Source: Ciceribacter sp. L1K22 (GTDB lineage Bacteria; Pseudomonadota; Alphaproteobacteria; Rhizobiales; Rhizobiaceae). From it: a DNA stretch of 64,000 bases. Shown here one piece after another: positions 1 to 9,905 of this stretch. Under the pieces are notes generated by a model. That model searched no databases and was not told the DNA's origin. It saw nothing but the letters and a program-made list of their open reading frames with translations. The stretch spans positions 2,524,030 to 2,588,029 of the forward strand of contig NZ_JAGFPK010000001.1 of NCBI RefSeq assembly GCF_017599385.1, given 5' to 3'. Position 1 is the first letter of the stretch; every line of letters begins with the position of its first letter. The translations under genes and the position numbers were made by a program.

Positions 1-1303
1 TCGAAACGATCAGCTGGTTGGCCTGCAGTTCGGAGGTCGCGTAGAGATAGCGTCCGTAAACCTTGAAATCGAAGGGCACCGGGGCTGCGGCCGCCTTCGG
101 CACAGACGCCGTTCCCTGCCGTACCAATAGGTCGATGCCGATCCCGCTTCCGGTGGGATAGTCGCCTTCAAGGCGGTCAAGGTCGATCAGCGCACCGGTA
201 AACGGCAGCACCGTGGCGCCGAAAACGGCGCGAGATGACCGCAGTTCGATCGTATCCTTCGAAAAGTCGTAGGCGAGGTTGATGTCCGCCATCGTCAGCG
301 GCTGAACCTTGCCGTCCATGTAGAACAGCCCGTCCTGGCCGGTGACTTGGGCCGACAGCACAGGCGACTGCCCGTCATCGGCACGGCGCGCCTCCATCGC
401 TATGGTGGCATCCGCATCGAGCCCCTGGCGAATTTCGCCGGCCCGGCTGCGGCGAATGAGGAAAGGCGCAAGGTCCACCGATTCCAGCCGCGCGTTCATC
501 GACAACGTTCGCCCCGGCAGCCCCTGGCTATCGATCTTCAGCGTCGTTGCCTTCCCCGCGACGGCGACGGAACCCTCGATCACCAGCGACGTCTCCTCCA
601 CCCGCTCCAGCGTCAGGTCATCGAGCGCCGCCACGATCCGCCCGGTCTCCGGATTGCCCCGAAGGATCTGCAGGTCGTGTAGGCTAACCCGGTCGAGACT
701 ACCGCGGGCGATGAAGGTCGAGGCGTTATCGATCTCGACGAAGGCTCTTTCGAGCAGCGCCGGCAGCTGGTCGACCCGAAGCTTCGCAAGATCGATGGGC
801 GGACCGGCTGGCAGCTGGTTGGCGTCGATCACCAGACCTTCCCCGTCGATCTCGTCGATCTCCACGCGTCCGAACCCGAGCGCCAATGGATCGATGACCA
901 GGCGGACGCTCTCCGCCTGCCCGAACACGCCGCCGCCGTCGCGCTTGTGGACCGTCACGCCGCGCGCCTCGACGGACAGATGGATGCCGGTGAAAAAGCG
1001 GACCTGGGTCGTCTCGATCCGCGCGATGAAATCGGGAGCAAGCGCCGTATTCAGCGCGGCCTGCGCCCTTGCCGCGAGGATGCGATCGAAGCCGCCGCCC
1101 TCGACCGTGAGCATCACGGCCGACACGGAGAGCAGAAACAACAGGCACGTCACCAGTCCATACCGCAACAGGCGGCGGCCCAGTCCCAATCGCGGCGGGC
1201 AGTGAACGATCAACGGATCCTCGGCCTGCGCCGACGGAAGCCGGTGCAGTGGCACGATGTCTTGCCTGCGAAAGCTGACCTTTTCGCCCCGGATTTCTCC
1301 CAT
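1..1303 (-). CDS. YhdP/AsmA-like envelope protein (DUF3971 family), C-terminus cut by window edge
   Basis: An open frame runs from an ATG at 1303 leftward off the window, giving 434 residues. It has a charged cytoplasmic N-terminus, one membrane segment at about residues 48-67 and then a long periplasmic part built of short alternating beta-like strands, as in YhdP/AsmA-type proteins with DUF3971. Family members span the periplasm and are linked to phospholipid transport to the outer membrane. No earlier in-frame ATG was seen in the sequence examined upstream. It is divergent from bcp, with about 120 bp between the starts. The family call is inferred from topology, composition and the neighbouring bcp gene, not from an alignment. 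Confidence 0.7.
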   Translation of the reverse strand, partial: MGEIRGEKVSFRRQDIVPLHRLPSAQAEDPLIVHCPPRLGLGRRLLRYGLVTCLLFLLSVSAVMLTVEGGGFDRILAARAQAALNTALAPDFIARIETTQVRFFTGIHLSVEARGVTVHKRDGGGVFGQAESVRLVIDPLALGFGRVEIDEIDGEGLVIDANQLPAGPPIDLAKLRVDQLPALLERAFVEIDNASTFIARGSLDRVSLHDLQILRGNPETGRIVAALDDLTLERVEETSLVIEGSVAVAGKATTLKIDSQGLPGRTLSMNARLESVDLAPFLIRRSRAGEIRQGLDADATIAMEARRADDGQSPVLSAQVTGQDGLFYMDGKVQPLTMADINLAYDFSKDTIELRSSRAVFGATVLPFTGALIDLDRLEGDYPTGSGIGIDLLVRQGTASVPKAAAAPVPFDFKVYGRYLYATSELQANQLIVS

Positions 1304-1422
1304 GCGCGGTCGATCGTCTCCATCGATCGGCGATGGCCAGTCCTGCTCTGGACCTTCTCCGAACCCTTTCCATATCTACGCAGTCGTTTATATCGACAAT
1401 GACGGCGAAAGAAAGGATTACC

Positions 1423-1890
1423 ATGAGCGCGCTTGCAATCGGCGATACCGCACCGGCCTTTACCCTGCCCCGCGACGGCGGCGGCAGCGTCTCCCTCTCC
1501 GATTTCACCGGAAAACCGGTGGTCGTCTACTTTTACCCCAAGGACGACACCAGTGGCTGCACCACCGAGGCCGTCGCCTTCAGTGGCCTGGCGGACGACT
1601 TTGCCAAGACAGGCGTGATCGTCATCGGCGTCTCCCCCGATTCGGTGAAGAGCCACGACAAGTTCGTGTCGAAGCACGGCCTGAAGGTGATTCTCGCCTC
1701 CGACGAGGGCCAGGACATGCTGAACGCCTATGGCGTCTGGAAGGAAAAGAGCATGTACGGCCGCACCTACATGGGCGTCGAGCGCACCACCTTCCTGCTC
1801 GACAAGGATCACAAGATCGCTGCAGTCTGGCCGAAGGTGAAGGTGCCCGGCCATGCCGAAGCCGTTCTCGAGGCGGCAAAGTCGCTGTGA
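1423..1890 (+). CDS. bcp: Peroxiredoxin, Bcp/PrxQ type, single cysteine
   Basis: A 155-residue thiol peroxidase of the Bcp (PrxQ) group, which reduces hydrogen peroxide and organic hydroperoxides in the cytoplasm. The peroxidatic site is TSGC with Cys46, preceded by the typical YFYPKDDT strand. The resolving cysteine that E. coli Bcp carries five residues later is Val here, and no other cysteine exists in the protein, so it should work as a one-Cys enzyme needing an external thiol. The ATG at 1423 is chosen because the family starts right before the ALAIGDTAPAF segment and an AAAGGA box lies about 10 bp upstream. The stop overlaps the start of the DUF455 gene by 4 bp. Confidence 0.93.
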   Translation: MSALAIGDTAPAFTLPRDGGGSVSLSDFTGKPVVVYFYPKDDTSGCTTEAVAFSGLADDFAKTGVIVIGVSPDSVKSHDKFVSKHGLKVILASDEGQDMLNAYGVWKEKSMYGRTYMGVERTTFLLDKDHKIAAVWPKVKVPGHAEAVLEAAKSL

Positions 1891-2729
1891 CACCTCGTGA
1901 AGGCGGCACGCTGCCGCAGATATCATCGCTGCGCGGCGGCGCGACGCTTGCCATCATCTCGGCCGACCTCGACGTGAAATGCGCCCTCGCCCGTGATACG
2001 GCGAGGCGCTGGCACGAGCGACGGCTGTCATTGCGTTCGCCGCTCGACCCGCCGCTGCCCGATCGCCCGGGTCGACCGGCCAAGCCCGAACTCGTCCCTC
2101 CGAAAGCGGTCGGGAAGCGCTCGCTGCACACGCTGCCGGGCCGCGTTGCCATGTTGCATGCGCTCGCCCATATCGAGCTCAACGCCGTCGACCTGGCGCT
2201 CGACATCGTCGCGCGGTTCGCCGCCGAACCGGTGCCACATTCCTTCTTCGACGGATGGATGCGGGTCGCCGATGAGGAGGCCAAGCATTTCGGTCTCGTG
2301 CGAGATCGCATGCGCGCGCTAGGCGCCGATTACGGCGATATGCCCGCCCATGACGGCCTCTGGCAGGCGGCGCATTCCACCCGCAACGACCTGACGGCCC
2401 GCCTCGCGGTCGTACCGCTGATTCTGGAAGCCCGAGGCCTCGACGTGACGCCGTCGCTCCAGGAGAAGATGCGCGAAACCGGGGATCTGGAGAGCGCCGA
2501 AGTCCTGCGCATCATCTACGAGGACGAAAAGGGCCATGTCTCGGTCGGCGCCAAATGGTTCCGATTTCTGTGCGCCCGCGAAAAGAAGGACCCGGCGGCC
2601 ACGTTCAAGGAGCTGGTTCGCGTCAACTTTCGTGGGGCGCTCAAGGCGCCGTTCAACGATGTCGCCCGCGCAGAAGCCGGTCTCACCCCCTCCTTCTACC
2701 GCTCTCTGACCTCCACAAGCAACGGCTGA
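1887..2729 (+). CDS. DUF455 ferritin-like domain protein
   Basis: A 280-residue protein of the DUF455 family, a ferritin-like four-helix bundle with carboxylate and histidine ligands that suggest a di-iron centre. The bundle motifs are visible in order: HIELNAVDLALD, DEEAKHF, LEARGLD and DEKGHV, each giving a Glu/Asp plus His pair. The GTG at 1887 overlaps the bcp stop codon (GTGA), so translation is probably coupled to the peroxiredoxin. The family's biochemical role is unknown. The link to a peroxidase hints at oxidative or iron stress, which is an inference from position only. Confidence 0.85.
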   Translation: MTPREGGTLPQISSLRGGATLAIISADLDVKCALARDTARRWHERRLSLRSPLDPPLPDRPGRPAKPELVPPKAVGKRSLHTLPGRVAMLHALAHIELNAVDLALDIVARFAAEPVPHSFFDGWMRVADEEAKHFGLVRDRMRALGADYGDMPAHDGLWQAAHSTRNDLTARLAVVPLILEARGLDVTPSLQEKMRETGDLESAEVLRIIYEDEKGHVSVGAKWFRFLCAREKKDPAATFKELVRVNFRGALKAPFNDVARAEAGLTPSFYRSLTSTSNG

Positions 2730-2786
2730 AATACCGTTGCGATCGAGGCCGCGCAACCATCGCGAACAGCATCGGGAAAGGCTTCG

Positions 2787-2794
2787 TTAACCAT
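2787..2794 (+). promoter_or_regulatory. Candidate CtrA half-site (TTAACCAT)
   Basis: TTAACCAT lies 82 bp upstream of the TTG start of the M23 peptidase gene, in the 146-bp gap after the DUF455 gene. This octamer resembles CtrA-associated half-sites reported in Rhizobiales. One 8-mer alone is weak evidence, but the target, a membrane-anchored envelope peptidase, is a plausible cell-cycle gene. Confidence 0.3.
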
Positions 2795-2875
2795 ATTCGG
2801 TTCTACTCCTGCCATCGGTAAGGCGCCGCCCATCGGTCTGGATCATGCGGCACTGAGAACGGCAGGAGAGTAGCT

Positions 2876-4174
2876 TTGTCAGCCAGGACGCAGGGCCGCG
2901 TATTTGGAAAACGCCGCGAGCCACACATCATCATCGTGGCGCAGGGCGACAACATCCGGCACGTAACGGTCAGGCCGTGGATGGTTGCGCTTGGCGTCTC
3001 CTTCCTCGGCATGATGGCGATCGGCTATCTCGGAGCCACAACCTATCTCGTCCTGCGCGACAATCTCATCGGCGCCAGCATGGCCCGCCAGGCCCGCATG
3101 CAGCACGACTACGAAGACCGAATCGCCGCCCTTCGCGCCCAGGTCGACCGTGTCACCTCGCGGCAGCTCCTGGACCAGCAGGTTGTCGAGGAAAAGGTCG
3201 AGAAGCTTCTCGAACAGCAGATGGCGCTCAGTTCCCGCCATGGCAAGCTCGATACGCTTGTCGATCGCGCCGAAGAAAACGGCCTCGTCCCGGAGGCTGC
3301 ACCGCTGCCGACAGTGAAACCCGGAGACGGCTCGCAGCGTGCAACGCTGAGCGGCGGCATCGGCGCCATCGACAGACTGCTCGGCAAGGACAGCGCGGAA
3401 GCAGAAGCCACACCGGACAACCTCACCCTCGCCTACGTGCCCTTGCGGCAGACGGCTGCCGATCGGGCGGACCGGCTGTTCTCGACGGTGACGCGGTCGC
3501 TTAAGGATATCGAACGCAGCCAGCTCGACCGTCTCCAGCAGTTGACGATCGGCGCCACGGTTGTCGCCGACGAGATCGACAGCATTCTGCGAAAGACCGG
3601 TGTCCGTGTCGACGTCGCGTCCAGCGCGATCGCCGACCAACAGGCGATCGGCGGACCCTATCTGGATCCCCAGTCGCCGACGGATTTCGACAATTCCCTC
3701 GATGAACTCGATGCGGCACTTACCCGGCTCGAAGCCATGCGCTCGACCGCCAAACGACTGCCCTTTGCCAACCCGGCACCCGGAAAACCGATCACCAGCC
3801 GTTTCGGCAATCGCATCGACCCCTTCTTCGGACGCCTTGCCATGCATGCCGGGATCGACTTTTCCGCGACGACCGGCAGCGATGTGAAAAGCACCGGCGC
3901 AGGTGTCGTCATCACTGCGTCCCGCTCCGGCGGCTACGGAAACATGGTCGAAATCGACCACGGTGACGGCATTACCACGCGGTTCGGCCATCTGTCGCGC
4001 ATACTCGTAAAGGTCGGAGACGAGGTCGCCGCCGGTGATCTCATCGGCCTGGCCGGCAGCACAGGGCGCTCCACGGGCCCGCACATCCATTATGAGGTCC
4101 GCCGTCACGGCGACGCCGTCGATCCGATGCACTTCCTTAATGCCGGCATGAAACTCACCTCGCTGGTAGATTGA
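2876..4174 (+). CDS. Membrane-anchored M23 (LytM) metallopeptidase
   Basis: 432 residues. A membrane segment spans about residues 35-58, followed by a predicted coiled coil (about 70-130), a linker and a C-terminal M23 domain. The domain holds the zinc motif H-x(3)-D (His324, Asp328), a GHLS loop and the HIH motif at 403-405, so the metal site looks intact, unlike degenerate LytM activators. It probably cuts or regulates peptide cross-links in peptidoglycan on the periplasmic face. Start is TTG, set by a GGCAGGAGAG ribosome site 5 bp upstream. The layout resembles the RgsM/DipM-like envelope peptidases of Rhizobiales; which one it matches cannot be told here. Confidence 0.9.
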   Translation: MSARTQGRVFGKRREPHIIIVAQGDNIRHVTVRPWMVALGVSFLGMMAIGYLGATTYLVLRDNLIGASMARQARMQHDYEDRIAALRAQVDRVTSRQLLDQQVVEEKVEKLLEQQMALSSRHGKLDTLVDRAEENGLVPEAAPLPTVKPGDGSQRATLSGGIGAIDRLLGKDSAEAEATPDNLTLAYVPLRQTAADRADRLFSTVTRSLKDIERSQLDRLQQLTIGATVVADEIDSILRKTGVRVDVASSAIADQQAIGGPYLDPQSPTDFDNSLDELDAALTRLEAMRSTAKRLPFANPAPGKPITSRFGNRIDPFFGRLAMHAGIDFSATTGSDVKSTGAGVVITASRSGGYGNMVEIDHGDGITTRFGHLSRILVKVGDEVAAGDLIGLAGSTGRSTGPHIHYEVRRHGDAVDPMHFLNAGMKLTSLVD

Positions 4175-4220
4175 CAGCAGCAGAGGCGCGCGCGAGGGTA
4201 CGTCAACCTCCGGAGTCGCC

Positions 4221-4844
4221 ATGGACAGCCATATTCTCCTAGCCTTCGCCGCCGCCTTCTTCGTGTTCGCCGCAAGTCCCGGCCCTGATAACATGACGAT
4301 CGTCGCGCGCACGGTGACCAGCGGTCCCCTCTCGGGAATCGCTTATGGGCTTGGCACGGTTGCCGGAATCCTCGTCTATCTCGCGCTAGCGGCCTTCGGC
4401 CTGACGGTGCTTGCCGCCGAGATGGGCTGGCTGATGACGCTCCTGCGCTATGGCGGCGCCATCTACCTGATCTGGATGGGCATCAAACTGTGGACCGAGC
4501 CGGCCCGCGTTCCAGCCGAAAACGTCGAGGCACGCCAAGGCGATGTGTTCAAGATTTTTCTGACCGGGTTTGTCCTCAACCTTGGCAATCCCAAGATGCC
4601 GCTGTTTTACGTGGCCCTTTTGCCGAACTTCGTCGGAGAAAGCTTCGGCCGCGCCGATTTCGTGGCCCTCGCGACCGTCATTCTCGGTGTCGAAACGCTG
4701 GTGATCGGCGGACATGTCGTGCTCGCCTGGCGCGCGCGACGTCTGCTGCGGACGCCGTCCGTCGTCACCATCACCAACCGTGTCGCCGGCACGCTTCTGG
4801 CCGGCGCCGGCATCGCCACGCTTGCGCTCCGCCGCGGCTCCTGA
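4221..4844 (+). CDS. LysE/RhtB family amino-acid exporter
   Basis: A 207-residue inner-membrane protein with five or six hydrophobic segments and the LysE-family signature near the N-terminus (ASPGPDN, residues about 18-24), followed by the GxxYGLGTVAG helix. Members export amino acids or derivatives such as lysine, homoserine or threonine; the substrate cannot be read from the sequence. It lies 46 bp behind the M23 peptidase gene on the same strand and is followed by a small hairpin. Confidence 0.9.
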   Translation: MDSHILLAFAAAFFVFAASPGPDNMTIVARTVTSGPLSGIAYGLGTVAGILVYLALAAFGLTVLAAEMGWLMTLLRYGGAIYLIWMGIKLWTEPARVPAENVEARQGDVFKIFLTGFVLNLGNPKMPLFYVALLPNFVGESFGRADFVALATVILGVETLVIGGHVVLAWRARRLLRTPSVVTITNRVAGTLLAGAGIATLALRRGS

Positions 4845-4865
4845 ATTGCTTGTTAAGGGTTAATC

Positions 4866-4880
4866 GCGGGAATCTCCCGC
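4866..4880 (+). terminator. Small hairpin after the LysE gene
   Basis: GCGGGA, a 3-nt loop and TCCCGC form a 6-bp stem about 20 bp after the LysE stop. There is no T-run, so termination would be weak or factor-dependent. It sits immediately before the candidate promoter of the helicase gene. Confidence 0.35.
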
Positions 4881-4885
4881 ATTCC

Positions 4886-4914
4886 TTGACTTTCAGGCTC
4901 TTTGGCTCTATCCC
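4886..4914 (+). promoter_or_regulatory. Candidate sigma-70 type promoter for the DEAD-box helicase gene
   Basis: TTGACT (4886-4891), a 17-bp spacer and TATCCC (4909-4914) precede the helicase ATG by about 58 bp. The -35 box matches well, the -10 box only in its first half. The leader in between carries a short CCCG/CGGG palindrome, and two GANTC sites flank the region (GAATC near 4870, GACTC near 4945). Confidence 0.4.
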
Positions 4915-4971
4915 GCCCTTGCGAAACGGCCCGTCTGACGGGTCGACTCATGAGTTTTCGCCAAAACCGAA

Positions 4972-6483
<1,512 letters not shown>

Positions 6484-6492
6484 TCGCTTCCC

Positions 6493-6900
6493 ATGGGAAT
6501 GCCCGGCATCGACTTTCCCGGCCTCGGTGTCGGGCTCGCGCTCCTGCGCGACGACCGGATTCTGCTCTACCGCCGCATGAAGGCGCCCGAGGCCGGCCAC
6601 TGGAACATCGTGGGCGGCAAGGTCGACCACATGGAACCGGCTGAACGGGCCGCGCGCCGCGAAGCGGAGGAGGAAACGGGTCTGTCGATCGGCGCGCTGA
6701 CCTTCCTCGGCCAGACCGAGCAGATCATCGAGGCCGACCGCCAGCACTGGGTCTCGCTGCTGTACAAGACAACCGACTTCAGCGGCGAGCCGCAACTGAC
6801 TGAACCCGACAAGCTCTCCGAGTTCGGCTGGTTCGATCTCGATGCGCTCCCCGAGCCCCTATCGGCCTTTACCCGCGCCGTCCTTCCGCTTCTTCGCTGA
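6493..6900 (+). CDS. Nudix hydrolase
   Basis: 135 residues with a complete Nudix box (residues 41-64: GG-KVDHMEPAER-AARREAEEETGL pattern, containing the REAEEE metal-binding core). Enzymes of this family cleave nucleoside diphosphates linked to another moiety, such as oxidised nucleotides, NADH or sugar nucleotides. The substrate is not evident. It begins 9 bp after the helicase gene and is probably co-transcribed. Its last 42 bp overlap the end of the convergent TfoX-like gene, so both C-termini are encoded on the two strands of the same DNA. Confidence 0.9.
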   Translation: MGMPGIDFPGLGVGLALLRDDRILLYRRMKAPEAGHWNIVGGKVDHMEPAERAARREAEEETGLSIGALTFLGQTEQIIEADRQHWVSLLYKTTDFSGEPQLTEPDKLSEFGWFDLDALPEPLSAFTRAVLPLLR

Positions 6901-7236
6901 CTTCTTCTTCGGCACCGTCGGCCCGGCCCTGAGCCCCGCCTCGTAGGCGAGACCCACCCATTTCGCCATCTCGTCCGGATCGTCATAGGCACCGTCAGGG
7001 ATTGTCCAGTAAGGCATCGCAACCGGCGACTTGCCCTCGCGCTGGTAAACCCACTGCGTCGCACCAGCCTCGGCGAACTGGGGTCCGCTTTCGGTGTCGG
7101 CTTTCAGCATGATCTCGTCGAAAAGGTCGATCGCGATGATCACGCCGTGATGATAGATGCCCTTGCCGCCGAACATTCGCTTGATCGTCACGGGCCCGAG
7201 CGACTGGAACATCTCCTCGATATCGATCGTATCCAC
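6859..7236 (-). CDS. TfoX/Sxy N-terminal domain protein
   Basis: 125 residues matching the TfoX N-terminal domain: an opening helix, then the KRMFGGKGIYHHGVIIA segment and a hydrophobic PYWTIPDGAYDD loop. In gammaproteobacteria TfoX/Sxy turns on competence genes, but stand-alone N-domains in Rhizobiales have no known role. The last 20 residues are Lys/Arg rich (KKKSAKKRK), which could bind nucleic acid. The 3' end overlaps the Nudix gene. It is 4 bp upstream of the stop of the molybdopterin-binding gene on the same strand, so it lies at the tail of that operon. Confidence 0.85.
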   Translation of the reverse strand: MDTIDIEEMFQSLGPVTIKRMFGGKGIYHHGVIIAIDLFDEIMLKADTESGPQFAEAGATQWVYQREGKSPVAMPYWTIPDGAYDDPDEMAKWVGLAYEAGLRAGPTVPKKKSAKKRKDGAGKGR

Positions 7237-7240
7237 AGTC

Positions 7241-8875
7241 TCACCCCTTCAGGATTCCACCAGCGGAGACTACCGCCTCGGGGGTATCGACGTCGAGATG
7301 GGCGGCGGCACCAATCTCGACGTCGATCACCGGAAGTCCCGACCCCTCGACGATCGGCCGCGCGCCGATATCACCCTCAAGAGCCTTTACGGCATCGAAG
7401 GTGGAACGCGGCAGGATCACGGGATTGCCGCGCTTTCCATTGGCGACGGCCCGCACGATGGCCGTGCCGCCATGCTCGCGAAAAGCATCTATCAGTCGTT
7501 TCAGGTCGTCCGCCTCCAGTCCCGGCATGTCGGCAAGCATGACCAGCACGCCGTCGCTCTCCGCGACCTGCGGCACCGCAAAACCCGTCTTGAGCGAACT
7601 CGCCATGCCGCTCGCAAAATCGGGATTGTCGACGACATCAACGGCAAGACCAGCCAGCGCACCACTGATGTCCGCTTCCCTGTGCCCGGTCACGACGACG
7701 ACGTGCCCGGCACCGCTCTCCAGCGAGATCCGCGCCGACCGCCTGACGAGCGGTTCGCCATCGAATTCCGCGAGCAGCTTGTGGTTTCCGCTGCCGCCCA
7801 TACGGCTGGCTTTGCCGGCTGCCAACAACACGGTCGAGATCGACAAACTCGTATCGCCATGCGTCGCGACCTCGCGCGGCAGCGGCCGGCTCGGAATTTC
7901 CATCAGCAAGCCTCCAACGCCCAATCCGGACAACTCCCGCGCGGTCGGCCATTCGCCCGCCAGCAGCCGGTTCATCACCCAGTCGAAGCCGTTTTCCTTC
8001 GGTGAACGCGCGCATCCCGGCGCGCCGATAACAGGCACGTCGTCCACGCGTCCGAGCACCAGCAGATTGCCCGGATCGACCGGCAGGCCAACCTGCTCAA
8101 CCATGCCGCCAGCCATCCGGATCGCCTCGGGGATCACGTCGGCCGGATCGGTCATCGCCGACGCGCCGAAGATAATGACCATCGACGGTTCCTCATGCCG
8201 AACCGCCAGCGCCGCCTCGATCGCCGCCGCAACATCGCGCGCATGATGCGGAACCCGACGCTCACCGACGAGCCGGCTGCCTGACGGCGAAAGCCGTTGC
8301 TGCAGGACCCGTGCCGTCTTTTCCATCACCGAGGTCTTCAGCGACGGCAGTTCGGTGGCGATCAGCGACACTGCATATGCGCTGTAAGGCTTTAGCGTCA
8401 CCGGCGCCGATTGCCGGAAGATGTCCACGGCGATATCCACGCTCTGCCGCGAGACAGCCAGCGGAATGATCTTGACGGTTGCCACGAGATCGCCGGTCCG
8501 CACATCGCTGTGGTCGTCGAGACAGGCGAAGGTGATCGCCGGATCGACGCGGTTGAAGCGATCGACAACCTCGCGATCGGCCACGAACAGACCGTTACAT
8601 GCGGCATGTATGTTAACGCGGCCTGTGGAAGCCGGCGAGAAACGCAGATGATCAGGCGCCATGGCGGTCGCCAACGCCTCGGCCGCCAAATCTTCCCCAA
8701 GATCGCCCTCCTCGATGCGGCAGGCGATCACTCTTGTGACACCGCCGGCCCTCAACGCCTCGACGTCACCGGCCGTCAGGTGATGGCCCTTTGGCAGCTT
8801 TCCATCGGCCAGGCGTATCGAATGGGCGAGCACCAGCCCCTCGGCCACATCAAGCGAAAACTCGCCGAAGATCAT
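7241..8875 (-). CDS. Molybdopterin-binding domain / MobA-like nucleotidyltransferase fusion
   Basis: 544 residues in two parts. Residues about 1-340 form a MoeA/MoCF-like molybdopterin-binding region, including a VIIFGASAMTDPADV loop and VIGAPGCARS. From about 345 to the end is an NTP-transferase domain opening with LAAGKASRMGG (351-361), as in MocA/MobA, which join CTP or GTP to molybdopterin. The fusion probably finishes and delivers the molybdenum cofactor for a xanthine-dehydrogenase or CO-dehydrogenase type enzyme. ATG at 8875 overlaps the stop of the preceding XdhC-like gene (ATGA), so the operon is tightly coupled. The substrate nucleotide is not certain. Confidence 0.88.
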   Translation of the reverse strand: MIFGEFSLDVAEGLVLAHSIRLADGKLPKGHHLTAGDVEALRAGGVTRVIACRIEEGDLGEDLAAEALATAMAPDHLRFSPASTGRVNIHAACNGLFVADREVVDRFNRVDPAITFACLDDHSDVRTGDLVATVKIIPLAVSRQSVDIAVDIFRQSAPVTLKPYSAYAVSLIATELPSLKTSVMEKTARVLQQRLSPSGSRLVGERRVPHHARDVAAAIEAALAVRHEEPSMVIIFGASAMTDPADVIPEAIRMAGGMVEQVGLPVDPGNLLVLGRVDDVPVIGAPGCARSPKENGFDWVMNRLLAGEWPTARELSGLGVGGLLMEIPSRPLPREVATHGDTSLSISTVLLAAGKASRMGGSGNHKLLAEFDGEPLVRRSARISLESGAGHVVVVTGHREADISGALAGLAVDVVDNPDFASGMASSLKTGFAVPQVAESDGVLVMLADMPGLEADDLKRLIDAFREHGGTAIVRAVANGKRGNPVILPRSTFDAVKALEGDIGARPIVEGSGLPVIDVEIGAAAHLDVDTPEAVVSAGGILKG

Positions 8876-9573
8876 GCTGCTTCTCCGGCGGCCAGCCCGC
8901 GCCGACGGAAGGCGCCGATGATATCGGCCAGCACCGCAACGGCGATCTCGCCCGGATTGGCGGCGCCGATATCGAGTCCGATTGGCGCTGAGATGCGCCC
9001 GATCTGCTCGGGGCCGAAGCCTTCGGCGGCAAGCCGTTCGACGCGTTTCGCATGCGTCTTGCGACTGCCGAGCGCGCCGACATAGAAACATCCTGTACGT
9101 AAAGCCTCCGCCAGCGGAAAATCGTCGATCTTCGGGTCGTGCGTGACCGCCGCCACCGCCGTATAGGCATCGAGCGGCCGCGCCTTCAGCACATCCTCCG
9201 GCCATTCGGCGACGAGATCGACGCCCTCGAACCTTTCAGGCGTGGCAAAGGCGGTGCGGGGATCGATGACGGTGACGTCGAAGCCCGCAATCCGTGCCAT
9301 CGGACAAAGCGCCTGACTGATATGGACGGCGCCGATGATGACGATGCGCGGTGGCGGCAGGTAGACATTGATGAAGTGACTGCCGCCGCCCGTGTCCACC
9401 ACTCCCGCCTTGCCGGACCGAAACCGCGTGGCAACCTCGTTGCCCAGTTCCCCCGCAACGCTCTCGCCCTCCAGCACCAGCCGCCCCGCGCCTGTGACGA
9501 GGTCCGTGACAACGGCCGCCGCCGTCCGGGCGGCCCGTGCCGCGTTCAGCCGCTCCAACAGGTTCCGGTCCAT
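8872..9573 (-). CDS. XdhC/CoxI family protein, Rossmann-domain part
   Basis: 233 residues. After an N-terminal helical portion, a Rossmann-like region begins near residue 75 (RIVIIGAVHISQAL) and continues with DVTVIDPR, THDPKIDD, and the strongly conserved GALGSRKTHAKR and GLDIGAANPGEIAVA motifs of XdhC C-terminal domains. XdhC binds molybdenum cofactor and helps insert its sulfurated form into xanthine dehydrogenase. Start ATG at 9573 overlaps the stop of the upstream gene (TGATG). The usual XdhC protein is split here into this gene and the small one upstream. Confidence 0.9.
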   Translation of the reverse strand: MDRNLLERLNAARAARTAAAVVTDLVTGAGRLVLEGESVAGELGNEVATRFRSGKAGVVDTGGGSHFINVYLPPPRIVIIGAVHISQALCPMARIAGFDVTVIDPRTAFATPERFEGVDLVAEWPEDVLKARPLDAYTAVAAVTHDPKIDDFPLAEALRTGCFYVGALGSRKTHAKRVERLAAEGFGPEQIGRISAPIGLDIGAANPGEIAVAVLADIIGAFRRRGLAAGEAA

Positions 9574-9905
9574 CAGCCGAGCCTCTCGACATAGACGCGA
9601 ATACGCCCGCCGCAGGAAAGCCCGACGCGCCATGCGGCCTCGTCGGCCACGCCGAACTCCAGCATGCGCGGCGCGCCGCTCTCGATCACCTCCATCGCCT
9701 CGGTGATGACGGCGCCCTCCACGCATCCTCCGGACACCGAGCCCTCGAAATTGCCCTCGCCGTCGATCACCAGATGGCTGCCGACAGGACGGGGCGCCGA
9801 GCCCCAGGTCTCGACCACGGTCGCAAGCGCGACCGAGCGTCCTTCGCCGGACCAGGTCTGCCCGATGACAAGCGGATCGCGCGTCTCGTCCATGGATGTC
9901 GTCAC
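9573..9905 (-). CDS. XdhC/CoxI family protein, small N-terminal-domain part
   Basis: A 110-residue protein consisting of only the XdhC/CoxI N-terminal domain, with the SVSGGCVEG and LSCGGRIRVYVE motifs. It should act with the Rossmann part encoded next. The start is taken as GTG at 9905: a GGGAGG ribosome site sits exactly 5 bp upstream and the GTG overlaps the stop of the CoxE-like gene (GTGA). The ATG four codons later (9893) has no comparable ribosome site. Confidence 0.88.
   Translation of the reverse strand: MTTSMDETRDPLVIGQTWSGEGRSVALATVVETWGSAPRPVGSHLVIDGEGNFEGSVSGGCVEGAVITEAMEVIESGAPRMLEFGVADEAAWRVGLSCGGRIRVYVERLG

Noticed and set aside
4930..4942. CCCGTC-T-GACGGG palindrome in the helicase leader
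   Set aside because: The loop would be a single base, so only a 4-bp stem can form; not strong enough to call a control element.
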